DNA from: Planctomycetaceae bacterium
GTDB lineage: Bacteria > Planctomycetota > Planctomycetia > Planctomycetales > Planctomycetaceae
Length of the DNA: 64,000 nucleotides
Assembly (NCBI GenBank): GCA_041398785.1
Contig: JAWKUA010000016.1
Span: 119,466-183,465 of the forward strand
Direction of reading: 5' to 3'
Below the pieces are notes generated by a model. The model did no database searches and was not told the DNA's origin. It saw only the letters and a program-made list of their open reading frames with translations. Of the stretch, positions 1 through 6,903 are shown piece after piece. A program made the translations under genes and the position numbers. How positions within the stretch are numbered: the stretch's first letter is position 1; each line of letters begins with the position of its first letter.

Positions 1-249
1 ATGACGCGCGCCGTGTCTACGACGTTCGGCGGGAGCAGAAACCCACAAAAAAACGAAGAAGCCGCTGTGTTTCCGTGAATCGACGCGCTGTGTGAAATCG
101 AGACTGTGTCTCAATTTACCCAAGGCGCTTTTGGTCAGGCGTCGCCGATGGAAAATGCCGAAACAGTTGTCATAAAACGTCGCAATGTCCGCTTCCGGCA
201 GGTGTTTGGCCTGCTTCTTAACGCGAATTGTCATTAGGAATCCGAACTC
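1..249. other. Upstream region of the ferredoxin gene, no gene seen
   Basis: No convincing coding region was seen here. A short reading frame opens at base 1 and closes near base 79, but it has no recognisable product. The last part must hold the promoter and leader of the ferredoxin gene; an AGGAA at 236-240 is a plausible ribosome binding site for the ATG at 250. Confidence 0.4.
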
Positions 250-555
250 ATGACCCACGTCGTTGCCGAGCCGTGCTTCAACTGCAAATACACAGACTGC
301 GTTGTGGTTTGCCCGGTCGAATGTTTCTACGAAGGCGAACAGATTCTGGTCATCCATCCGGACGAGTGCATCGACTGTGAAGCCTGTGTCCCGGAATGCC
401 CGGTTGAGGCGATCTTCCACGAAGACAACCTGCCGGAACAGTGGGCCGGATACAAGGAACTGAACGCCGAAATGGCTCCGCAGTGGCCTGTGATTACAGA
501 ACAAAAGACCTCGCTGGCTGAAACCGGCGGAGCGTGTCCGTCTGCTGAAAAGTAG
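250..555 (+). CDS. fdxA: 7Fe ferredoxin ([3Fe-4S][4Fe-4S])
   Basis: Small soluble electron carrier of 101 aa. The N-terminal half has the pattern of Azotobacter-type 7Fe ferredoxins: cysteines at residues 9, 12, 17, 21 and 25 (CFNCKYTDCVVVCPVEC), then a second set at 40, 43, 46 and 50 (CIDCEACVPECP). In that family this arrangement binds one 3Fe-4S and one 4Fe-4S cluster, and the protein passes single electrons between dehydrogenases and reductases in the cytoplasm. The last 40 residues form the short C-terminal extension common in this class. The start is ATG, with AGGAA upstream. The gene stands alone and is followed by its own hairpin terminator. The partner enzyme cannot be told from context. 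Confidence 0.93.
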   Translation: MTHVVAEPCFNCKYTDCVVVCPVECFYEGEQILVIHPDECIDCEACVPECPVEAIFHEDNLPEQWAGYKELNAEMAPQWPVITEQKTSLAETGGACPSAEK

Positions 556-596
556 GTCTGGGCGCAGCCGCGCGGCGAGGAATGTTGCTATCGACG

Positions 597-632
597 AGGG
601 TCTTCGGGAGTATCGTTCCCGGAGACCCTTTC
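597..632 (+). terminator. Intrinsic terminator after the ferredoxin gene
   Basis: A 13-bp stem pairs 597-609 (agggtcttcggga) with 617-629 (tcccggagaccct), with one G-U pair and a 7-nt loop, followed by a short T run. It lies 42 bases after the ferredoxin stop codon, so the gene is probably a single-gene transcript. Confidence 0.75.
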
Positions 633-899
633 GTATGCGCGGTGCCGGGGACTTTGGGACGGCGCGGGAGAAATATCCGCCGCGGCAGTGACCGAACTCG
701 GTGAATCTTCTTTGTGCCCTGCGGCGGTAAGCGTTAATTCGTTCCGATCAGGGTATTATACTGGCCGCGGAGAACACTGATGCTTTCAGCACGTCTTAAC
801 CCACGAGCCCGAGCGCCTCATTCTTACCCGTTAGCGGTATAACTGATTTCGACCGGTAATGTTGCCAATGACGCCGCGTTCCCAGCGTACCTCCGTACA
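633..899. other. Intergenic region before the GTPase pair
   Basis: No gene was seen. The stretch should contain the promoter of the first GTPase gene, but no clear -35/-10 pair or strong Shine-Dalgarno site could be picked out. Confidence 0.3.
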
Positions 900-2801
900 A
901 TGGATTCCGATTCCACCAACCAATCTTCGTTTCCGCGACTGGCTGCAGCGACGCGTGAGCTGTACGACCAGGTCCGGAAGCTTCAGAAGCGGTTCGAAGT
1001 CCTGCAGCCTCCCGCGCTGGAAGGCCAGGAGTGGTTTGAGTCTCTGCGGCAAAAGCTGATTCCTCAACTGGGCGAAGACGCATGGCTCGTGGCTGCGGTC
1101 GTGGGCGGCACAAACATCGGCAAGAGCGTCATCTTCAATCATCTTGCGCGGTGCCGGGCCAGTTCGACCAGTCCGCTCGCTTCGGGAACAAAACACCCTG
1201 TGTGCCTGGTTCCGGCGGGATTCGATGACCGCCAGGATCTGCAGAGCATCTTTCCGGACTTCACGCTGCACGAATGGTCGGACGCCGCGGCAGCGCTGAG
1301 GGAAACGGACCGGCATGATTTGTTCTGGCGTCCGGCTCCGGAACTGCCGCCGACTCTGCTGGTGCTGGACACACCGGATATCGACAGCGATGCACGCGTC
1401 AACTGGGTGCGAGCCGACGCCGTTCGACGCTGTGCTGACGTCCTGATCGCCGTGCTGACGCAGCAGAAATACAACGACGCGGCGGTCAAGGAATTCTTCC
1501 GCAAGGCAGGCGCGGAAGACAAGTCGATCATGGTCGTGTTCAACCAGTGCCTGCTTCCCGACGACGAAGAATTCTGGCCGATCTGGCTGAACACGTTTTG
1601 CCGCGAAACCGGGATTACACCCGACGCGGTCTATCTGGCGCCGGCCGATCGTCAGGCCGCTGAAAGCCTGAAGCTGCCGTTTTTCGAACGTCCCTGGCCG
1701 GTGGAACCGGGCTGGAAACCATCCTCCGCGGAACCGGCCTTCCAACAGCCGCGTGATTTGTCCGCGGACCTGGCAAGGCTGAAGTTTCAGGAAGTGCGCA
1801 TTCGTACTTTGCAGGGTTCTCTGCGGCATCTGGTCGATCCCGTCGACGGAGTGCCGGGACATTTGTCGCAGCTTCAGTCTGCAAGCTCCGAACTCGCCGC
1901 CGCTTCGGAACGCCTGTCCACGGACGCGGTGCTGAGAATTCGAGACTGGCCGATTCCTTCAAACACTGCGTTTGTGACGGAAATCCGGAGCTGGTGGAAG
2001 CAGCGGCAGCAGGGCTGGGCTCGCACGGTGAATTCCGTTTACGACACGGTCGGAGCCGGCATCAAATGGCCGTTCCGGAAGGCTCGCGACGTCATTCAGG
2101 GCGAACCGATTCCGCCGCTGGATCGCTACCGGGATCGTGAATGGTCGGCCGTTCTGACAACAATCGAAGAGCTGTTCGACAAGCTTCAGTGGATGGCCGA
2201 CAGCGGAAACCGGCTGATCAAGCCTCGCGTGGAATCCATCCTGAAAGCGTCCAGCCGATCGGAACTGATCGAAAAGCTGCGCCTTCAGCATCAGAGAACT
2301 GACTTCGAAAAGGAACTGCGCGATGTCGTGAGCGACGAAATGCAGCGGTTCAGTACGGACAGCCCGGAACTGTTCCGGTTCTACAAGAATCTTCACAATG
2401 TGTCGGCGGCCGTGCGGCCCATGACCAGCGTTGTGTTGTTCAGTCTGGGATTCGGTCCGGCCGGAGAAACGGTTGCACCGTTCGTCGCTGATGCGGCTGC
2501 TCAGGCGGTGATTCACGTGTTCGCCGACGTTGCCGGAGGAGCAACAGCAGCCGTCGCGGGCGAAGTTGCCGTGGCCGAAGCGGCCGGTACCGGAGCGGGA
2601 ATTCTGCAGACGTATTTCCAAAACCTGCACGCGTCGTTCACCAAACGGCGTGTGAACTGGCTGACGGAACAGATCCACGCGGAACTGCTGGGAACTCTGC
2701 CGGAAGAACTCAAAGCGGCTTCCGCCGTGACGGAATCAGTCGAGTTCCGGAACGTGACCGAACTGATCGAGCAGCTCAGGAAGTTGATTGCAGCACCGTA
2801 G
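900..2801 (+). CDS. Dynamin-like GTPase, first of a pair
   Basis: Predicted P-loop GTPase of 633 aa. The Walker A/G1 motif GGTNIGKS is at residues 69-76 and a G3-like LVLDTPDID is near residue 160. The G4 position reads VFNQCL, so the usual NKxD base-specificity motif is degenerate. After the G domain comes a long, mostly helical region, then near residues 500-570 a glycine/alanine-rich hydrophobic stretch (VVLFSLGFGPAGE and following) that could insert into or bind membrane. This layout of an N-terminal G domain, helical stalk and hydrophobic tip fits bacterial dynamin-like proteins; the exact role is unknown. The next gene is a second GTPase 90 bases downstream in the same direction, and bacterial dynamin-like proteins are often paired and work as hetero-oligomers. 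The ATG at 900 has no strong ribosome binding site. Confidence 0.65.
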   Translation: MDSDSTNQSSFPRLAAATRELYDQVRKLQKRFEVLQPPALEGQEWFESLRQKLIPQLGEDAWLVAAVVGGTNIGKSVIFNHLARCRASSTSPLASGTKHPVCLVPAGFDDRQDLQSIFPDFTLHEWSDAAAALRETDRHDLFWRPAPELPPTLLVLDTPDIDSDARVNWVRADAVRRCADVLIAVLTQQKYNDAAVKEFFRKAGAEDKSIMVVFNQCLLPDDEEFWPIWLNTFCRETGITPDAVYLAPADRQAAESLKLPFFERPWPVEPGWKPSSAEPAFQQPRDLSADLARLKFQEVRIRTLQGSLRHLVDPVDGVPGHLSQLQSASSELAAASERLSTDAVLRIRDWPIPSNTAFVTEIRSWWKQRQQGWARTVNSVYDTVGAGIKWPFRKARDVIQGEPIPPLDRYRDREWSAVLTTIEELFDKLQWMADSGNRLIKPRVESILKASSRSELIEKLRLQHQRTDFEKELRDVVSDEMQRFSTDSPELFRFYKNLHNVSAAVRPMTSVVLFSLGFGPAGETVAPFVADAAAQAVIHVFADVAGGATAAVAGEVAVAEAAGTGAGILQTYFQNLHASFTKRRVNWLTEQIHAELLGTLPEELKAASAVTESVEFRNVTELIEQLRKLIAAP

Positions 2802-2891
2802 CTCAGTCCCGCCAGGCCGTTCGATGACGAAGAAAGCATCTGTCGGCAATGCGTTCAGGGACAACGCGCCGGAACGAGGACACGAATTCTC

Positions 2892-4727
2892 ATGACGCAA
2901 AACCGCCAGCTCGATCACATCGCTGTCCTTGCCGAAATCGACGGGTTGGTCAGTCGCCTGAATCGCTGGGTGGATTCCAGTCCCGACTGGGAACCCGCTC
3001 ACCGCTGCCGGGCACTCATCCGACGGCTGATGAATCGCGTCGAGAATCTGCGGTTTCGGCTGGAATCACCCCTTGTCGTCGCGACCTTTGGAGGGACCGG
3101 GACCGGAAAAAGCTCACTCGTCAACGCTCTGATCGGAGACGAAGTGACCGCCGCGGGACGGCAGCGTCCCACAACAAAGACACCCATCCTGCTGGTGCAT
3201 CCCGACCTGGAGGTTGATGCTCTGGGGCTGGACACCGACCAATTCGTCGTGAAACGGATCGATGCGCCGGTGCTGAAGGACATCGTCGTTGTCGACTGTC
3301 CGGATCCGGATACCAGTGAATCCGCCACGGCGGGCAGCAATCTTGCTCTGCTACGGGAAATCGCTCCTCACTGTGACGTGCTGATCTATACCTCGACGCA
3401 GCAGAAGTATCGAAACGCCCGCGTCATCGATGAACTGGGTGATATCGCCAGCGGCTGCAGGCTGGTCTTTGTGCAGACTCACGCCGACCGCGATTCGGAC
3501 ATTCGCGATGACTGGCGAACGCGACTGTCTCCCGGCTATGAAGTGCCGGACATGTTCTTCGTCGATTCGCCCAGGGCTCTGGGCGAACAGCGTGAAGGCA
3601 AACAGCCGTCCGGAGACTTTGGCCGACTGTTGCAGTTGCTGACAAATCAACTGGGAGCGTCGCGCCGTCTGGAAATCCGTCGCGCGAATCTGGTTGACCT
3701 GCTGCAGGAAGCTCTCAACCGCTGTCGACTGGAATACGACGACGGGCTTCCGAAGGTTCGCAGTCTGCAGTCCGAACTGGAACAGCAGCGAAGCCGGCTG
3801 AAGACCACACTGACCAGTCAACTGTGCGACGAATTGCTGGTCAATCAGAACCTGTGGGAACGCCGCCTGATCGGTGCCGTGACCGACAGATGGGGTTTCA
3901 GTCCATTTTCGTCGGCGCTGCGGCTGTACAACGGGCTGGGAGCTTTCATCGCATCGTTCACGCTGTTTCGGGCACGCACGTCCGCTCAGATGGCGCTGAT
4001 TGGAGCCGTTCAGGGCGCTCGCTGGATGAAGTCCCGCGCGAAGGAACAAGAGGCCGATTCCAGCCTGGAGCGGCTGTCCACGTTTGGTATCAGCGACCAG
4101 CTTCTGCAGGAATCGCGAATGGTGATTTCCGGCTACGTGCGTTCCGCGGAAATCGATCGTGACGAGACCGAAGACCATCGCGACCTGGCCGACCTGCGCC
4201 GGCAGGCCGCTTCTCTGGAAGGTGAGTTTCTGGGAGACGCGCGGCGTTCCGTGGACGAACTCATTGAGGATCTGGCGGCGAAGAACTGCGGCTGGCTGAT
4301 CCGTGCGTGGTATGAAACCCTGCTTCTGCTTTACGTCGTATTTCTACTGGTGCGAGTCGGCTACAACTTTTTCTGGGCGTCGTTTCTGGGTCCGATTCTG
4401 GGGTTTCAGGAATCACAGGCCGAGCTGCTGAAAGTGGATTTTTACATTCCGGCAGTCCTGTTTCTGGTGATCTGGTCAGCGGTTCTGGTGACAGCGTTTA
4501 CGTGGCGACTGCGGCGCGGGCTGACTCGTCGCGTCCGGGAGTTTGCTCAAACCATGGCCGATTCACGACTGGCCCACGGACTGTTCCCGTCACTTGAAGC
4601 AACATGCTCGCGAATTGAGACCGACAGTGATCGCGTCACCGCGCTGCTGGAACAAACGACGGCGTTCCGGCACAACCTGGCAACGTCAAATGCCGGATTC
4701 CTTGGCGGTCGCCGAAGCGACGCGTAA
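2892..4727 (+). CDS. Membrane-anchored dynamin-like GTPase, second of a pair
   Basis: Predicted GTPase of 611 aa. G1 is GGTGTGKS at residues 67-74, G3-like is VVDCPDPDTS near residue 138, and G4-like is VQTHAD. Middle residues 270-300 look like coiled coil. Two strongly hydrophobic helices near residues 475-545 (LLLLYVVFLLVRVGYNF and VLFLVIWSAVLVTAF) form a predicted membrane hairpin, placing this partner at the inner membrane. A preceding hydrophobic patch near 350-370 may also touch membrane. It follows the other GTPase gene by 90 bases and is probably co-transcribed. Unlike its neighbour it keeps a near-canonical G4 motif, so the pair could be one active and one regulatory subunit (inference). 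A role in membrane remodelling or stress protection is possible but not shown. Confidence 0.68.
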   Translation: MTQNRQLDHIAVLAEIDGLVSRLNRWVDSSPDWEPAHRCRALIRRLMNRVENLRFRLESPLVVATFGGTGTGKSSLVNALIGDEVTAAGRQRPTTKTPILLVHPDLEVDALGLDTDQFVVKRIDAPVLKDIVVVDCPDPDTSESATAGSNLALLREIAPHCDVLIYTSTQQKYRNARVIDELGDIASGCRLVFVQTHADRDSDIRDDWRTRLSPGYEVPDMFFVDSPRALGEQREGKQPSGDFGRLLQLLTNQLGASRRLEIRRANLVDLLQEALNRCRLEYDDGLPKVRSLQSELEQQRSRLKTTLTSQLCDELLVNQNLWERRLIGAVTDRWGFSPFSSALRLYNGLGAFIASFTLFRARTSAQMALIGAVQGARWMKSRAKEQEADSSLERLSTFGISDQLLQESRMVISGYVRSAEIDRDETEDHRDLADLRRQAASLEGEFLGDARRSVDELIEDLAAKNCGWLIRAWYETLLLLYVVFLLVRVGYNFFWASFLGPILGFQESQAELLKVDFYIPAVLFLVIWSAVLVTAFTWRLRRGLTRRVREFAQTMADSRLAHGLFPSLEATCSRIETDSDRVTALLEQTTAFRHNLATSNAGFLGGRRSDA

Positions 4728-4777
4728 CAGGCTTCGACGAAACGGGACGCCGTGCGATCAGGCGACGGATTCGTGTT

Positions 4778-6598
4778 CTATCGGCCGCCATTCTGAAGGA
4801 ACGCTCGCCCCAGAGACGCAGCGTCCTGACCATAAACTTCTTCCAGCGCTTTCGACGCGCTGTCGCCGTTGCGAAGCGCCTGAACCAGTTGCCGGAATCG
4901 CGCCGCGCCTCCCTGAGTGACCAGGAACCGCGTGACGAGGTAGCCGACGGACGTCACGTCTTCGGGAGCGAACGTGCCGTTTTCGAAGACCCTGCGGGGA
5001 TCGTCGAGCGTCGCCAGTGCCGTGGCGGCTCGCGCGGGAGCGGCCTTCAGGAATCCCGCTCCGGCGCTGGCACCCGATTCCATCAGACCGAATCCTTCTC
5101 GCAGCCAATCGGGCAGACTTGTGCCGTCGCGTTCCAGCCACGCCTGCGCGAGAACGGACGACAGCAGTTCCCGGGCGGTCAGTGCGTCTGAGTTTTCCGC
5201 ATCACCCACATCGTGCATCACGACGTACGCGTCATCCAGATTCGCTGTCAGATGAACGTGCCCGGACACGGCCGGCGGCGTCCGCCGGTCCAGCAGCACG
5301 GTGTTGAATTCTTCGTAGTCGAACCGCGACGAAGTCACAAACACAATCAGTCGCCCGCGCCAGGGCTGTGTCTGATCGGGCAGCGGATACTTTTCCTGCA
5401 GTTGCGCGACCTGTTCTTCGCCCCACCGGGAAATCTGGTCGATGCGTTCCTGCGGAACACTGCCATGCACAAACAAGTTTTCCGTCGTGGCCGAGCGAGC
5501 GGTTTCGCGCGGCGCCACTCGCTTCCAGATCGCAGCGGCCTGTTCGGTGCGACGCTTCCGAAACTCGTCGTCGGACATCGCCGAAAGCCGGGCCGCCGCA
5601 ACTTCATCAGCGGTCGGAACCAGGCTTTGCAGCGGAGCCTTCGGGTCGGTGCCGTCGAAGTGAGCTCCTTCCGCGACCCAGGTCGCAATCGCCTGAGCCT
5701 GCGACCGCTTCAGTCGTGCCTGCCCGGCCGGCATCTTGATCGGATCCTGGCGCAGCGTCAGATCGACGATGTAACTTTCATCGGGCTTGCCGGGAATGAT
5801 GGTGCTGCCTGTATCGCCGCCCATCAGGACGGATTCGAACGTTGCCATCGAATACCCGCCGCGAGGATTGTTGCCGCGGTGACAATTCTGACAGATGTTG
5901 ACCAGAATCGGCGCGATATCATCCCGGAACGATACGGTCTCACTGCCGTCCGCCATGACAATTTTCACTTCCGGCTTCTTCGGCGCTGCGGATTCGCCGA
6001 TTGGCGCGTCGCGGTTTTCGCCGTCGAAGTCTGCCCCTCCGGCGATCCAGCGGGCGATGAGCGCGATCTGTTCAGCAGGCAGGGCAGAATCGTTTCGCGG
6101 CATTCTCTGTTGCTCGTCGGCGACCGTCAGGCGGAAGATGATCCGGCTGTTTCCGGGATTCCCGGCGACCGCAAGCGGACCGTGCTGACTGCCGCGAGCC
6201 ATGTTGTTGAACGTGTCCATCCGCAACTGCGCGGCGGCGCGATCCGGTCCGTGGCACCGAAGGCAGTTGTCCTTCAGAATCGGGGCGATCTCGCGTTCGA
6301 AACTGATGGGAATGGAAGCCTTTGCCCGCTCCAGTTGAGTTCGCAGCGATGAAAGATTGCGGTCGCGTTCATCTTCGGGAATGGCCAGTTCGACAAGGCG
6401 GTCTTCCACCTTTTGAATGATGGCCTTCGCCGCGGCAACGTCTTTCTTACGGATAAGCCCCGCGACCGGACGCAATTCGTCTTTCAGTTCGCTCAGTTCC
6501 TTTCGCACCTCCGGAGGCAGCGTCGCTTCACAAACCGTCGCCGAAGCGACAAAGGCAATGCACGACATCAGCAGAAGGAACAGCATTTGCGAACGCAT
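4778..6598 (-). CDS. Secreted diheme planctomycete-type cytochrome with a degenerate peptidase-like C-terminus
   Basis: Protein of 606 aa with an N-terminal signal peptide (LFLLLMSCIAFVASA). Two c-type heme motifs are visible: NCLRCHGPD near residue 115 and NICQNCHRG near residue 238. Each sits in a domain of about 90 residues that ends RWIAGGADFDG or TWVAEGAHFDG, the hallmark of the planctomycete cytochrome C (PSCyt1) fold. The C-terminal third contains a stretch ending LPDWLREGFG, which in related metalloprotease-like domains follows an HExxH zinc site. Here that site reads RELLS, so catalysis is unlikely. The protein is probably periplasmic. Its stop codon lies 50 bases from the convergent GTPase gene, and its start is divergent from sucA. 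The substrate and electron partner are unknown. Confidence 0.75.
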   Translation of the reverse strand: MRSQMLFLLLMSCIAFVASATVCEATLPPEVRKELSELKDELRPVAGLIRKKDVAAAKAIIQKVEDRLVELAIPEDERDRNLSSLRTQLERAKASIPISFEREIAPILKDNCLRCHGPDRAAAQLRMDTFNNMARGSQHGPLAVAGNPGNSRIIFRLTVADEQQRMPRNDSALPAEQIALIARWIAGGADFDGENRDAPIGESAAPKKPEVKIVMADGSETVSFRDDIAPILVNICQNCHRGNNPRGGYSMATFESVLMGGDTGSTIIPGKPDESYIVDLTLRQDPIKMPAGQARLKRSQAQAIATWVAEGAHFDGTDPKAPLQSLVPTADEVAAARLSAMSDDEFRKRRTEQAAAIWKRVAPRETARSATTENLFVHGSVPQERIDQISRWGEEQVAQLQEKYPLPDQTQPWRGRLIVFVTSSRFDYEEFNTVLLDRRTPPAVSGHVHLTANLDDAYVVMHDVGDAENSDALTARELLSSVLAQAWLERDGTSLPDWLREGFGLMESGASAGAGFLKAAPARAATALATLDDPRRVFENGTFAPEDVTSVGYLVTRFLVTQGGAARFRQLVQALRNGDSASKALEEVYGQDAASLGRAFLQNGGR

Positions 6599-6903
6599 GT
6601 AAGACTCCGGACCAGTGCGGTCTCAACAGATTGCGCAGACAGTTTCGTGGCTGATCGACCAGTGTTCAACTTTCGGTTCCTGAATCGGCTGCCATCATTC
6701 AACGCGGCCAGGGGCGTTTCAGGTTCGGTGGCAATTGCAGGAAACCCGGATTCGCAGGGAAGTTCCCATCCTGTACAGTCTGCTGATCGTGGCGGACTGC
6801 CGGACAGAGCAGGCTATTTCGTGCGGCCGCGGACCGCCTGCGTCCGCCGCTTCCCGCCGGGGTCCATTCGTCAGCTTCCAGGCCGGAGGTTTCATTCCCA
6901 GCC
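6599..6903. other. Divergent intergenic region between the cytochrome gene and sucA
   Basis: About 305 bases that must carry both promoters. No strong promoter was identified. An 11-bp palindrome GGGAAGTTCCC sits near 6758-6768 and could be a regulator site, though a match this short may be chance. Confidence 0.3.

Noticed and set aside
831..1862. Long antisense frame (343 codons) opposite the first GTPase gene
   Set aside because: It lies on the opposite strand of a gene with clear GTPase motifs; composition is Arg/Gln/His-rich as expected for a shadow frame in high-G+C DNA.
5213..6352. Long plus-strand frame opposite the diheme gene
   Set aside because: The minus-strand gene has a signal peptide and two heme motifs; the plus frame has no recognisable domain.
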